Made by a program: the position numbers and the translations under genes. Positions 50,941-63,461 of a DNA stretch of 64,000 bases are shown piece after piece. The notes under the pieces are model-generated. The model had not been told where the DNA came from, searched no databases, and was given only the letters and a program-made list of their open reading frames with translations. The stretch's first letter is position 1; each line of letters begins with the position of its first letter. Source of the DNA: JAJVID01 sp963743425 (GTDB lineage: Bacteria > Acidobacteriota > Blastocatellia > RBC074); assembly GCA_963743425.1 (NCBI GenBank), contig CAVUPU010000006.1, positions 1-64,000 of the forward strand. Direction: 5' to 3'.

Positions 50941-51150
50941 CCTGACGTCTCCTTCACATTCTTCAAGTCCGCAATTGAGTTTGCCCTTGAGTTTTTTGGA
51001 TACCTGATAGCCTTACTGAAAAGAAAGGTCAGCGTGTTGACACCATGTCACTTGAAGCGAAACCCAAATGCCGTGCCAGTCGGAGCCACTGGCTAATTGA
51101 TGAGGACAGGAAGCTTATTCTATGGGATATTGCAATGAAGGCAAATAGAA

Positions 51151-51188
51151 CGTCCGCTTCCGGGAACTCTTATTCCCAAAAGCGGACG
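51151..51188. terminator. Terminator-like hairpin in the gap below the cytochrome-type gene
   Basis: CGTCCGCTT and AAGCGGACG form a 9-bp stem, with inner GGGAA/TTCCC pairing. It lies about 30 bases past the stop of the minus-strand gene at 51219. No long T-run follows, so rho-independent termination is uncertain. Confidence 0.4.
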
Positions 51189-51218
51189 AGATGTATTCGT
51201 CAGATCGGACACTTGGCG

Positions 51219-52883
51219 CTACTTTTGCGCGCTGCCTGCGGCGCCCTCTTTAATTCTCTTGAGGCGGTTGACGTGGCCATTCTGCTCTAAAAGTAATTCG
51301 GCGACTTCGCCCTTTTCATCCTTGACGAACGTGATTTGCCATTCGGGTTCGGGTACGAAGAATTTTGTCTCCGTAACTGGGAACATCTCGGCGGGTTTAA
51401 AACCGCCGAAATAGCGGGCGCCTTCTCTGGTCACTGAGAACAGGCGGTTGTTACCGAAATCGTATTTGCCGGTATAAGTGTCAAAGACCTGCGGATCGAT
51501 CCTGGCCGGTTGTTTCGGTTTTTCGGCGACGTAATCCATAAAGCCCATCATCATCTCGTCGTATGTCGGTTCGCCATGACGCACAGCCTTGGATGGATCG
51601 GGATTGAGTTTGTTACGGCCTGAGTTGTCGAAATAGCCAGTGACCTCGATCCTGCTTCCTGCAGGAACGTGCAGTAGCTTTTTCGGGTTGTAAGTCATCT
51701 GCCAGATGAAACTGTACTTCGGCACGTTCAACAACATCTCCGTTCTGCCATCGGGATAAACCACTTTGTATTCCATCGCCGCGCCGCGATAGTGCATGTG
51801 CGGCGACAACGAGTGGATTGTGACGTCAATGGACGGCGTCCAGAAGGCCGTGACCTTGTGACGTTCTGCCCCGGGCGGAATCTGGAAGTAGATGTTCGAC
51901 GCGGCGCGAGACTTCAGCGTCTTTTCGGGCGGTTGTTTGGCGAAGATAAATCCGATTTTTGAACGATCCTTCTGCTCGCTGCCGGCGACTTTCGAATAAT
52001 GAACCTGGAAGCGGATGGTCGCGCCCGCTGGAATCTTCTTGGCGACTCCGGGATTCCACACGCTGGGAATGCTGCCCGGCGCGTAACCGGTCAGGAAATC
52101 GCCAATGCCGCCGTCGCCGCGCAGGTTAGGCGGAAATTCGTTGGCGTCGTTGTAAACCGGCTGGTCAGGTTTCAGGCGGATCAGATATCCGTCGCGATAG
52201 AATGGGCTGTTCTTCAAAGCCATTTCCAGCGCCTTGTCCCGCTGCTCTTTCGGGATTTTGGCCATATTGGGACTTCCAGGCGGGACAACGAAGGCGACTA
52301 CGTGGTGAACGACACGGCGGTTGCCGGGACGCGCTTCGGCCATCTGCACGTATTTGTCTTCGGTGAAATTGGTTGGCGCGTCGAAGTATTGATACTCGTC
52401 CGGCCCGCTGGCCTCGAGCGTGAACTCTTCAGGCATTTCAATGACCACGTCCGGTTTGCCGATTGACCATCCTTCGGAGAATTGCGGCGCGGCGGGCAAA
52501 TCTTTGGAGACGCCTTCATTCGCCCCGCCGTCAATCCAGGCGGTGATGGCGTCAATCTCCTGCTGCTTCAGGCGGCGGTCATTGGCCCACTCGCCGACGT
52601 GCGGGTCGGCGTGCCACGGAGGCATTTCGCGGTTGACGACTTTTTCGCGGATTGATTTCGCCCACGGGCGCACATCCTTGAAACTCATGACTGAAAACGG
52701 CGCCGACTCGCCGGGGCGATGGCATTCGGCGCAACTTTTGAAAAAGATCGGCGCGACGTCTTTGGTGAAAGTGACGGTCTTCGCTGGCGCCTTCGTTCCC
52801 GTCGCCTGGCTCGCGGGAAGCGCCAGCATAACGGCTGCCCCAAGCCCGATCAGCGCAATCAAAACGATACGAGATTTATTCAT
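51219..52883 (-). CDS. Exported c-type cytochrome fused to a copper type II monooxygenase-like domain
   Basis: ATG 52883 has GGAGGGAG upstream. A signal peptide is followed by a single haem c site (FFKSCAECHRPGESAPF, C-x-x-C-H at about 50-54), then a long beta region with the histidine pairs of ascorbate-dependent copper monooxygenases (RRVVHHVVAFVVPPG; LSPHMHYRGAAMEY), and a C-terminal DUF3471-like beta domain (YTGKYDFGNNRLFSVTREG). Such proteins are frequent in Acidobacteriota and Planctomycetota. The combination suggests an extracytoplasmic oxidative enzyme fed electrons by its own haem. Substrate unknown. 554 residues, apparently intact. Confidence 0.85.
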   Translation of the reverse strand: MNKSRIVLIALIGLGAAVMLALPASQATGTKAPAKTVTFTKDVAPIFFKSCAECHRPGESAPFSVMSFKDVRPWAKSIREKVVNREMPPWHADPHVGEWANDRRLKQQEIDAITAWIDGGANEGVSKDLPAAPQFSEGWSIGKPDVVIEMPEEFTLEASGPDEYQYFDAPTNFTEDKYVQMAEARPGNRRVVHHVVAFVVPPGSPNMAKIPKEQRDKALEMALKNSPFYRDGYLIRLKPDQPVYNDANEFPPNLRGDGGIGDFLTGYAPGSIPSVWNPGVAKKIPAGATIRFQVHYSKVAGSEQKDRSKIGFIFAKQPPEKTLKSRAASNIYFQIPPGAERHKVTAFWTPSIDVTIHSLSPHMHYRGAAMEYKVVYPDGRTEMLLNVPKYSFIWQMTYNPKKLLHVPAGSRIEVTGYFDNSGRNKLNPDPSKAVRHGEPTYDEMMMGFMDYVAEKPKQPARIDPQVFDTYTGKYDFGNNRLFSVTREGARYFGGFKPAEMFPVTETKFFVPEPEWQITFVKDEKGEVAELLLEQNGHVNRLKRIKEGAAGSAQK

Positions 52884-52998
52884 GGCTTCAACTCCCTCCT
52901 GACACAAAATGGAATCAGATTTATCGGGATGCGGAAGAATCGGTCTCTTTCCAGAAATAAGAAAGGGGCGATCCCTCCCTCGCGTAGAGATACGAAAA

Positions 52999-54378
52999 TC
53001 AACCCCCGAAAACCACACCCGGCGCGGCGGCGTTATCGCGTTCGCCGAAGTGGCGGCCGTTGATGAGCGGGATGCCCATCGTGCGGAAGTATCCGGCGCT
53101 CACGTCGCGCAGATTGGCCTCAGTCTGTTGGCCCGGCGGAGGAACGGGCTCGCCATCGACGATAAAACGAGTGGTGTTACCGCCAACCAGTGGAAGCACG
53201 CCGACGGTGGCTGCGCCTTGCGCTCCGGGCAGCGCCTCCAAACGCGAGAGCAATTGCTGATGAAACGTCGCGACTTTGCTGTCCTCAGCGTATTTCGCGG
53301 CGGGCAGAACGACCGTGATCATAAACAGGTTCTCAGTCCTGAATCCCGGATCAACGGCCATCAGTCGCAGCAGACTTTTCGTCATCAGCCCCGCTCCCAC
53401 CAGCAGGACGAACGCGAGCGCGATTTCGGTAACGACCAATCCGTTACGCAATCGATGGCGCGCGACGCCCGGAGATTTGCCGCCTGTTTTGAGTGATTCG
53501 CTCAATTCGCGACGACTCGCCTGAAACGCAGGCGCGAGCCCAAAGACGATTCCGGTAAGCAAAGACAGCCCGGCGGTGAATGCCAGGATCGAACCGTCCA
53601 GCCTCAGGCCGCGCAGATAAGGCATCGCGCTCAGCCTTGTTTCGGGAATGGCCGCGATCAACGCGTCAATTCCCCACCGCGCCAGCAGCAACCCCGCAAC
53701 GCCTCCGATCACAGCCAGCAGTATGCTTTCAGTCAATAGTTGCCGCGCCACTCGCGCGCGAGTAGCGCCGAGCGCCATCCGGATCGCGATCTCCGGAGCG
53801 CGACCGGCCGCTCGCACAAGCGTCAGGCCGGCCACATTCGCGCACACAATCAACAACACGAAACCGACCGCGCGCAACAATGCAAGCAGAATGGGTTTAA
53901 CACCGCCAACGATCTCTTCGTGCAACGGCACAAGCACGACGTTGGCCGCGCCGGGGGAGTCTTCACCAGCTTGAAAGGCCCGTCCTACAATCGGTTCGAC
54001 GCCGAGCGCCTTGAAAAAATCGGCGGACCCGCGCGCGCCCTGAATCCGTTCCGGCGCGCCGCGCCCGGTCAGAGTGAACCCGCCGCCACTATAAGCAGCC
54101 ATCGCTTCGAACGACTGATTCTGCCGCCAGTCCAGAAAATCCGGGTAAGACGCTTCGCGCCGCGGAAACTCCTTCTGCGGCGTCATCTCCCACAAATGCG
54201 CCAGACGATCAGGCTCGCGGTAAGGCAGCCCACGCAACAACGCGGCGTTGACCACGGTGAAGATCGCTGTGTTCGCGCCTATGCCAAGCGCAAGTGTGAT
54301 GACAGCAATCAATGCGAAGCCAGGATTTTTCAACAGCGCCCGCGCGCCATAACGCAGGTCTTGCCAGAGTGTGCGCAT
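52999..54378 (-). pseudogene. ADOP-type permease, internally deleted and 3'-truncated
   Basis: The typical start MRTLWQDLRYGARALLKNPG lies at ATG 54378 after GGAGAGG. The first periplasmic domain is cut short: GAANVVLVPLHEEIVGGVKP joins positions that are normally about 100 residues apart. TM helices 2-4 and part of the second half follow (VGFVLLIVCANVAGLTLVRA; GLVVTEIALAFVLLVGAGLM), then the frame ends at GVVFGG, before the last FtsX domain. Intact relatives are about 800 residues; this one is 459. It cannot form the eight-helix permease. ADOP permeases usually lack an adjacent ATPase, and none is seen here. Confidence 0.8.
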
Positions 54379-54429
54379 AAGCCTCTCCTTACCGACTTTG
54401 GTCATAGGCGCCTTTCGGGCTAGATGAAA

Positions 54430-55914
<1,485 letters not shown>

Positions 55915-56205
55915 AGTTCCTCTCTTGTTTCTTATCTATATGATCGGCACACTGAGATCTGGATCAGTGGAAACTGCGGCGCGCAACTACGAACCGGCTG
56001 TTGCGAGACAGGGTTGCCAGGAAAGCCTGGCTTTTAACGTGAGCATGAAGTTCCTCATGCGCTGGCTCGATGACACGCTCCGGCGCATACGCGAGCGCGA
56101 TTTCGCTCCTGTCAAAGCCTCGTACTCATACCTGCGCTTCGGGGACAATCCCCGTTATCGTCCCGACTGACGAACGCGGGTTAGGAAACCCGCCGTCAGT
56201 AATCC

Positions 56206-58697
56206 TCATTCAGATCGCAAAGCGACCATCGGATCAACGCGCGATGCGCGTCGCGCCGGCAGAAAACTTGCTGCCGCCGCGACAGCCGCCAATAAAGTCG
56301 CAGCCAGAATGTATGTCGCCGGGTCGTGCGGCAGCAATCCATAGAGCAATGCGCCCGCCGTCTTCGCCGCCGCCAGCGCCAGCAATATTCCGGCCGCCAG
56401 ACCGATGGCCAGCAACAGCGTGGCCTCGCGCATAATCATTTTCACGATCTGGCCGCGATTGGCGCCGAGCGCCAGGCGGATGCCGATCTCCTGCGTGCGT
56501 TGCGCTACCGCGTAGGAGAGCACGCCGTATAAGCCTATGCTGGCGAGCAGGGCGGCGAGCGCGCCGAAAAAACCGGAGAGCGTGGCCATCAAACGTTCTC
56601 GCATTAACGACTCCCGAATTTGAGTTTTGAAGACTCGGAAATGGAATGCGATTCCGGGATTGGCCGCGCCGAGCGCCTGCCGCGCCTCCGTTATCAAGCT
56701 CGTGACAGGCAGATTGGAGCGGAGCAGAATCTGGTCGGACGAACCGTGCTTCTCCTCCTGGGACGAGGCCAGATAAACAATCGGCCCGAGATTCTCGCGC
56801 AGATTTATGTATTTCGTGTCTTTCACCAGGGCGACAATCTGGTAGACGTGGTCCGGATCGCCCGGGCCGACTTCGATGCGGAAGGTTTTGCCCAACGGAT
56901 TCGCGCCGTCCAAGAGGCTGCGCGCGAATGATTCGTTCACGATTGCGACCTTCGGCGCAGTGACCGTATCGGCGTCGCCGAAGTCACGGCCCGCCAACAA
57001 GGGGATGCTCAACGTCCTGAAGTAACCAGAGCTGACCCGGTTGAAGTTCACCTGGCGCTTCTCCACACCTCCGTTACTGTCCACCAGGATATCTTCATTC
57101 CACCAGTCATCCAACGGAACGATACTGACCGAGGCCGCCCCTTCCACGCCGGGCATCGCTCGCAACCGGTCGAGCAGTTCCCGCTTGAACGTATAGCGAC
57201 GCTCGACCGGCAAATCTAGCTGAGTCAGGTTCAAATCAATTTCCAGGACGCCGTCTTGCGCGAAGCCCGCGTCCAGCGCCATCAGATTGAACAGGCTGCG
57301 CGTGAAGAGCAGCGCGCCGACCAGGAGCACGAGCGAGAGCGCGACCTGCGAGACGACCAGCGCGCGCCGCAGGCTGAAACCTTCGCGGCCGGTCGTCAAT
57401 CCGCGCCCGCCCGATTTCATCACTTCAGCCGGCGCGCCCCGCGTCGCCCGCAGCGCCGGCGTCAAGCCGAACAACACACAGGTCAAAACCGCGACGCCTG
57501 CCGTGAAGCCGAAGACGCGCCAATCCATGTTCAAAGCCACGAAAAGCGGCGTTGAATCCGTGCTGATCAGCGAAACGACGTAACGACTCAGGCCTCCAGC
57601 CACCCAAGAGCCTACACTCGCGCCCAGCGCCGCCAGCAACAAACTTTCGGTCATCAATTGCCGCACCAGCCGAATGCGCGAGGCGCCTAGCGCCAGCCGC
57701 ACGACGATCTCGCGTTCGCGCGCGCTCGCCCGCGCCAGCATAAGGTTTGCCAGGTTGGCGCAGGCGATCAGCAACACCAACCCTGCGATCGCCAAGAGCA
57801 TCGTGAGCGGATCGTTATAACGCCCCCGCAGTGAAGAGACGCCGGAACTGGCGTCCTGCGCTTCCAGCTTTAAGGCGCGATACTTCGACGCCGTCTCCGC
57901 CGTGTAGCCCGGATGAACTGTCTCTTCGAACATGCCGGCGAGATAGAATTCAGGTGAGCGGTGGCTTGCTGAAGCGTCCAGCCCGGTTTGAGCCGCCCTA
58001 TCACCCCAAGCCACCAGGATGCGCGGTGGTCAATCCAATTATCTTCGGCATTGATTATGGCTTGGGCGCAAATCGGCGCGGCCACGTCAAAGCCGCGCCC
58101 CACTTCGACGCCGAAAAAGCCGGCCTCTGTGACGCCGATGATCTGGACCGGATGGCCGTTGAGCGTGATCTTCCGCCCTATTATTGCAGGGTCGCCGCCG
58201 TATGCGCGGCGCCAGAAAGCGTAGCTGATGACCGCGCCGGGCGAGCCGCAGCCGCGCTGATCATCGGCGCGCGTGAGGACGCGCCCAAGCGCGGGTTGCG
58301 CTCCCAGCGCGTTGAAAAAATCTCCGCTCACCCACAACCCGTCTTCTGTAAAGCGCTGCTCACCGCGCGGGGCCAGGTCGAAGGTCGCGGCGCTCCAGGC
58401 GAAGAGGCCGTCAAAAGCTTGCTGCTTTTCCCGAAGCAGCTCCCAGAGCGGATTGGTCAGCTCCGGGCGCCGCCCGTTGAAATCCCCCGAACGCCCGCGC
58501 GGCGCCGCAATCCGCACCTCGGCGAGTTCCTCCGGGTTCCGCACAGGCAGCGAGCGCAGCCGCACCGCGTTCAGCAATTGGAAGATCGCGGTGTTCGCGC
58601 CAATGCCGAGCGCCAGCGTGATCACGGCGATTAAAGTAAAGCCGGGATTCTTCAACAACGTTCGCGCGCCGTAGCGCAAGTCTTGCCATAGTTGCAT
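56206..58697 (-). CDS. ADOP-type ABC transporter permease (one frameshift)
   Basis: ATG 58697 (MQLWQDLRYGARTLLKNPGF) follows GGAGG. The first MacB-PCD domain runs to about residue 255, where the frame changes near 57934; inserting one base in CCGGCATG restores HLNSISPG-MFEETVHPGY. After that come the FtsX helices (AIAGLVLLIACANLANLMLA, SLLLAALGASVGSWVAGGLS), the second PCD domain, and the last FtsX block (LAALLASIGLYGVLSYAVAQ RTQEIGIRLA), ending RRASRVDPMVALRSE. About 830 residues, full length for ADOP. Unlike most shifts in the window this is a net -1. The family is linked to MacB-type export, but a partner ATPase is missing. Confidence 0.9.
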
Positions 58698-59008
58698 AAA
58701 TCCTCCCAATGGCTGATGACGCTCTCAACATTTCGGGTAGTTATCTACCTCATTGCTGTACGATTTTTTGCAAAACGGATCTGAGCCAATCGTTCATGGC
58801 CTCGCCATCGCCTGTGCCGCGCTCCTCACTCTTCGACTCCTTCAACAACCCTGGGTACGCATCGCTTCCAGCGTGCCCGGTTTCGCTGACAGGTCCTTTG
58901 ATCGAGCCGAGCACACTGGAAGCGATGCTTACCCAGGCGCGATTTTCATCGTTTCAGGGCGGCTTCACAAGCTTTGTGTTCTTTCGTGTGGCTTCGTGGA
59001 TGAATCGC

Positions 59009-59476
59009 TCACTGCTTTTTAGCAACCGATTTCTTCGGATGGCTCTGCCAGATAATGTTAACGATCATCCACTTACCGTCGAATTTCGCCAGGTGCATGT
59101 AATCAATGCCCCAGTCGGCCACCAGCTTTGCAGTCGCAGTCTGATCCAGCACGTCAAAAACAGTGATCTCTTTCGGCGCGTCTTTCGGCAGCTTGCCTTC
59201 TTTGTTGAAGTTTTTGGCGATCTCGATCAGACGTTCGAATGTCATCGGCGAGCCGGGACGATAGGCGTCGTCCGCGGGCGGGCGGTAGAAACCGAGCTTG
59301 GCGAGTTTGGGATGCACGCTGCGTTCGATGCGCGAGGGATCAACATTGTATATGCCCTCGACGTAATCGAGCGCCGCCTGCCGCACGGCTTCGCGGTCGG
59401 CGTCCGTTTGGGCCTGCGCCGAACAGAACGGCAGAATGAACAACGTGGCGAGAGCCAGGAAAAACGATCTTTTCAT
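59009..59476 (-). CDS. Exported NTF2-like (lumazine-binding/SnoaL type) protein
   Basis: ATG 59476 with GGAGG ten bases upstream. A signal peptide (1-22, ending SAQA) is followed by a single NTF2-like cone domain: AVRQAALDYVEGIYNVDPSR, FERLIEIAKNF, VFDVLDQTATAKLVADWGID, FDGKWMIVNIIWQ. This is the pattern of the putative lumazine-binding subfamily. The pocket is suited to binding small molecules, but no catalytic residue is identifiable. 155 residues. The gene sits between two ADOP permease genes. The gap 58698-59008 (311 bp) contains only a weak frame on the opposite strand and no gene I can support. Confidence 0.85.
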   Translation of the reverse strand: MKRSFFLALATLFILPFCSAQAQTDADREAVRQAALDYVEGIYNVDPSRIERSVHPKLAKLGFYRPPADDAYRPGSPMTFERLIEIAKNFNKEGKLPKDAPKEITVFDVLDQTATAKLVADWGIDYMHLAKFDGKWMIVNIIWQSHPKKSVAKKQ

Positions 59477-59520
59477 ACTTAACCTCCATTGAATTGAGTT
59501 GTTACTAACAGACGCGCGGC

Positions 59521-61878
59521 TCATTCACACCGCAACGCCACCATCGGATCAACCTTCGTCGCCCGCCGCGCCGGCAGGTAACACGCAATCAGCGCCACCA
59601 GCGTCAACAACACCGCCGTCACGCCGTAGGTCATCGGATCAGTCGGCTTGACGCCGTAGAGCATCTTCGAGAGTTGCATCCAGCTTTCCAGATACTTCGT
59701 CAGCGCATACGCGACGCCCAGGCCCAACGCGACGCCGATCACAGCCAGCGTCATGCCTTGCTTGATGATCATTTTCAGCACGTCGGTTTGCGCGGCGCCG
59801 AGCGCCAGGCGGATGCCGATTTCGCGTGTGCGTTGCGACACGGCATACGCCAGCACACCGAACAAACCGATGGAGGCAAGTTGTTGCGCAAGCAAGCCGA
59901 ATAGCGTCTTGACGAGGCCGACGATTTCATACTCGTCCGGCTTTTTGCTATCGAAGGTGAAGCGTTTGCCGATGGGCGATTCGTTGGGGAAAAACTCCCT
60001 GGCGAAGGATTGATTGACGACGGCGACTTTTGGCGCCCGCGCGTCATCCTGCTTCGTGAACGTGCGCCCGGCCAGCAGCGGAATTTCCATCGTCTCCCAA
60101 AAGGTTTCGCCCGTGTGCAAGTAGTAGGTAACTCCGGACTGCTCGATGTCGCCATTCGCGTCTGGCGGGGCGTTGAACGCATTACGCAAATAAACGCTGC
60201 TTCTAACCCTACTCCCTTCTAGCAAAGCCAGGTTGGAGAAAGTCACTTTCGTGGCGCCGGGCAAGGCTTCCAGTCGTTCCGTCATTCGATCATAAAACTG
60301 CGCGAGCCGTTCGTCCTGGTAGCCGTTCAGCAGCGGCGACACATTGAACAACAGCAGGTTTTTTGTATTGAAGCCGGGATCTGTGCGCTGCAAATTCACG
60401 AGCGTGCGTACGAACAAACCAGCGCCGATCAATAACACCAACGACAACGCGATCTGCATTACGACCAGGCCGCGACCGAACAGCGAACGCGAGGCTGCGC
60501 TCGAACTGCGACCGCTGTCTTTCAGCGTCGGCGTCAAATCCACCTTCGTCGCGCGCCACGCCGGAACCAGACCGAAAACGAGACCGGTCAATAACGACAA
60601 GCCCATCGTGAAGCCCAACACGCGCCCATCCAGTTTCGCTTCGAACCCGCGCATGTCCGGCCCGCCCCAATCGCCGACCGCCAGCAAGCCATCTTTGATC
60701 CACATCGCAAACAATAAACCAAACGCGCCGCCTACCGCCGCGAGCAAGGCGCTTTCGGTCAGCAATTGCCGCATCAACCGTCCGCGACTTGCGCCGAGCG
60801 CCAACCGCACGCCGATTTCTTTTTGCCGTGAGGAAGCGCGCGCGAGCAACAGATTGGCTACGTTGGCGCAGGCGATGAGCAACACCGTCCCGACGACGCC
60901 GAGCAGCAAATATAACGACGGCCCGTAAAACTCGCGCGAATTCATCTCGCCCTGTGCGCCGGAAGCAAGCGCGAGACGCGGATAGTCTTTGGGATCGAGC
61001 GGGACGAGCGCTTTGCCGCCTGTAGCGATGGACTGCGCATCGCGCGCGGCGCGGTGTTCGGCGACGGATTGCTGAAAGGCGTTTTCGAGTTGCGCCTGCG
61101 CCTGCGCGAGTGTTGCGCCTGTTTTCAGCCGCCCCATCAGAATCAACCACCATTGCCCTTCGCCGTAGCTCCGCGACCTTGTCGGGTCGGCGTTGAGCTG
61201 CGGTTCCAACGCCAGCGGAATCGTAATGTCGCGCGTGTCGCCGGCCTGCCCCGCGCCGTCAAAGCCCTGCGGCGTGACGCCGATCACTGTGAATGCAACG
61301 TTGTTCAGATTGATTTGCTTGCCGGCGATTCCCGCGTCGCCACTGAAACGTATTTGCCAATACCGATAACTCAACACCGCAACGGGCGTAGCGTTGGGCT
61401 TGTCATCCTCATCCGTCAGCAAACGCCCCAATAGCGGCTGTACGCCCAGGCCCGCATAGTAATTGCCCGAAGCGACCTGCCCGTTGGCGACATCGGCTTG
61501 CCCGTCGGCCACCACGTTCAGGCTGCGATCGCTGAACGCGAAGAGATGAGACAGCGCCCCCTGTTGTTCGCGCATCCGTTGAAAACTGACCAGCGGAAAC
61601 GAAGTCATCCGCACTTGCCCGGTCACCGGGTCAACGCTGTCAGCGCCGTAGTAGCTACCCGGACTGAATTTGCCCGGTGTGCGGAAGGATTGAAACAGCG
61701 CCAGCCGCTGCGGTTCTTTGACCGGCAACGGCTTCAGCAACATCGCATCCACAACACTGAACAGCGCCGTATTCGCGCCGATGCCCAGCGCGAGTGAAAG
61801 TACGGCAATCGCCGTGACGCCTTTTTGCTTTAGTAACATTCGAGCGCCGTAGCGCAGGTCTTGCAGTAGTGTTTGCAT
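59521..61878 (-). CDS. ADOP-type ABC transporter permease, with an in-frame deletion in the second periplasmic domain
   Basis: ATG 61878 is preferred to 61881 by its distance from GGAGG. The start MQTLLQDLRYGARMLLKQKG, first PCD domain, FtsX helices (LYLLLGVVGTVLLIACANVA, RGLVVMQIALSLVLLIGAGL) and the C-terminal FtsX block (LIACYLPARRATKVDPMVAL) are all there. The stretch YEIVGLVKTLFGLLAQQLAS joins positions that are usually separated by about 70-100 residues (the end of PCD2 and the start of the next helix), so a precise in-frame deletion is likely. The frame stays open for 785 residues. Activity is doubtful but possible. Confidence 0.87.
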   Translation of the reverse strand: MQTLLQDLRYGARMLLKQKGVTAIAVLSLALGIGANTALFSVVDAMLLKPLPVKEPQRLALFQSFRTPGKFSPGSYYGADSVDPVTGQVRMTSFPLVSFQRMREQQGALSHLFAFSDRSLNVVADGQADVANGQVASGNYYAGLGVQPLLGRLLTDEDDKPNATPVAVLSYRYWQIRFSGDAGIAGKQINLNNVAFTVIGVTPQGFDGAGQAGDTRDITIPLALEPQLNADPTRSRSYGEGQWWLILMGRLKTGATLAQAQAQLENAFQQSVAEHRAARDAQSIATGGKALVPLDPKDYPRLALASGAQGEMNSREFYGPSLYLLLGVVGTVLLIACANVANLLLARASSRQKEIGVRLALGASRGRLMRQLLTESALLAAVGGAFGLLFAMWIKDGLLAVGDWGGPDMRGFEAKLDGRVLGFTMGLSLLTGLVFGLVPAWRATKVDLTPTLKDSGRSSSAASRSLFGRGLVVMQIALSLVLLIGAGLFVRTLVNLQRTDPGFNTKNLLLFNVSPLLNGYQDERLAQFYDRMTERLEALPGATKVTFSNLALLEGSRVRSSVYLRNAFNAPPDANGDIEQSGVTYYLHTGETFWETMEIPLLAGRTFTKQDDARAPKVAVVNQSFAREFFPNESPIGKRFTFDSKKPDEYEIVGLVKTLFGLLAQQLASIGLFGVLAYAVSQRTREIGIRLALGAAQTDVLKMIIKQGMTLAVIGVALGLGVAYALTKYLESWMQLSKMLYGVKPTDPMTYGVTAVLLTLVALIACYLPARRATKVDPMVALRCE

Positions 61879-61891
61879 CATTCCTCCATAA

Positions 61892-61981
61892 ATAGATGTC
61901 AGATGTCAGATGTCAGATGTCAGAGAGAGAGCTTTGCCGCCACTCTTCTACTGACATCTGACATCTGACATCTGACATCTA
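61892..61981. repeat. AGATGTC tandem words and their inverted partner
   Basis: AGATGTCAGATGTCAGATGTC (four words from 61894) faces GACATCTGACATCTGACATC (four words to 61980), with a 35-base loop. It fills the whole gap between the serine hydrolase stop and the ADOP start. Confidence 0.85.
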
Positions 61982-61982
61982 T

Positions 61983-63461
61983 TCATTCCTTCTTCAACTC
62001 GACCCAATGCGTGAGCGCATTGCCGACGCGGCGACCCGGCAGCGACTGCGCAGTCATCGCTCCATTCAAAACATTGCCGCGCAGCTTCAGCGAGAGCGAG
62101 AGCGTATACCGCGTCCGGTTGGCGTCTTCCGTCCCGATGTCGCCGGTGAAAACTCCGCTCAAATAGCCGTCTCTGAATTGCACGCGGTTGAGCAAAGTTT
62201 TCAACTGCGCGCCGATCTGCGCGTGAACATCGTCGTCCGGTTGAAACAGCAGCCTGAAGCTAAGCTCTCCCTTGTATGTGTGAACCTTGCCTTGCCACGC
62301 GCCCAGCAATTCGCTGGAAGGCTTGAAATCTGGCGGCGGCTGGCTCTGCGCAGCGGGGCTGTCAGCGGTCTCCGGCGCCACGACTGCGACAATCCGGTCC
62401 ATCACCTGTCCCGGCAGGTTCGAACTGGCGTTGCTCAGCACTACGATGGCCATCTTCTCCGCCGGGTAGAGTCGCAGCAGCGTGCTGACGCCGCCCATTC
62501 CGCCGCTGTGCGAGACGACGCGACGCCCGCCCGGAGATTCGCTCGTTCCCCAGCCTATGCCGTAGCCGGCCTTGGGGCCTGTCTCAACCGTAGCCTTCTG
62601 CATCTCGTCAATGGTCTCATCTTTCAGGATGGCTTTCTGATCGGACAGGCGCGCCTTCAGATGAAACATTCCGAACCTGACCAGGTCGTGGGCGCTGGCA
62701 TAGACTGCCGAGCCGCCCGGATGATCGAAGTCGTAAAACGGGATCGGCGAACCATCCGTTCCGTATCGAACCGCTTGATGTTTCTCCAACCCCGGCCCGA
62801 TGTTCACCGATGTATGCGTCAGCCCCAGCGGCAGGAAGACTTCTTCGCGCATAAAGTCGGCGTAACTGCGTCCCGAAACGCGCGTAATGACGTGATCGAG
62901 AATGCCGTAACCCAGGTTGGAGTACTGATAACGTTCGCCCGGAGCGGTCACGCAGGCGCCATAGCGACGAATCGTTTCGTCGCGCGCCGGCGCGCGGTAA
63001 GACTCGTCCTCGTAAAAGAACTGGTAATGCAGCGGCAAGCCCGCTGTATGATTGGCCGCGCGCCGCACCGTAGCGTCAGCCGGATTGCCCACGCGCACGG
63101 CGATCTTCGCCTCGCCCAGGTATTCATTGATCGGACGATCCAGATCGATCCGCCCGCGCTCCTTCAGGATCATCAGCCCGGTGGCGGTGATCGGCTTCGA
63201 GATCGAAGCGAGTGAGTACATTGTGAGCGGCGTAGCCGGAATGCGTTTTTCCGAGTCAGCCCAACCGAAAGCCTCTTCCCAAATGATCTGCCCATCGCGC
63301 GCGACAGCCACGGCGATGGACGGGAGACGCCGCTCGCTCAACTGCTGCTTGATAAACTCTCGCACGCCGCCGAAGGCAGCGGCAGGATTATTATTCTGGC
63401 GCGCGGATGCGGCGGTAATAACTGCGGCAAACAGTACTAAAGCGAGCGATATTTTTCTCAT
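61983..63461 (-). CDS. Exported serine hydrolase (beta-lactamase class C/PBP4* fold) with C-terminal beta domain
   Basis: ATG 63461 with GGAGG upstream. Signal peptide 1-20; then a beta-lactamase-like domain with SxxK in SLASISKPITATGLMI, the YxN motif in YQYSNLGYGILDH and HSGG in VVSHSGGMGGVST. About 380 residues in, a ~110-residue lipocalin-like beta domain follows (LGAWQGKVHTYKGELSFRLL ... GRRVGNALTHWVELKKE). Length 492. The start codon overlaps the TGA of a preceding esterase fragment, so translation of the two was once coupled. Substrate unknown; it may cleave D-amino-acid peptides or esters outside the cell. Confidence 0.88.
   Translation of the reverse strand: MRKISLALVLFAAVITAASARQNNNPAAAFGGVREFIKQQLSERRLPSIAVAVARDGQIIWEEAFGWADSEKRIPATPLTMYSLASISKPITATGLMILKERGRIDLDRPINEYLGEAKIAVRVGNPADATVRRAANHTAGLPLHYQFFYEDESYRAPARDETIRRYGACVTAPGERYQYSNLGYGILDHVITRVSGRSYADFMREEVFLPLGLTHTSVNIGPGLEKHQAVRYGTDGSPIPFYDFDHPGGSAVYASAHDLVRFGMFHLKARLSDQKAILKDETIDEMQKATVETGPKAGYGIGWGTSESPGGRRVVSHSGGMGGVSTLLRLYPAEKMAIVVLSNASSNLPGQVMDRIVAVVAPETADSPAAQSQPPPDFKPSSELLGAWQGKVHTYKGELSFRLLFQPDDDVHAQIGAQLKTLLNRVQFRDGYLSGVFTGDIGTEDANRTRYTLSLSLKLRGNVLNGAMTAQSLPGRRVGNALTHWVELKKE

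Noticed and set aside
55915..56205. Possible short gene ending in GDNPRYRPD
   Set aside because: No start site, no similarity, and the sequence overlaps a palindrome; I could not support it.
58753..59022. 89-codon + strand frame in the gap between two minus-strand genes
   Set aside because: It has a hydrophobic stretch but no ribosome-binding site, no family resemblance and an orientation against all its neighbours.
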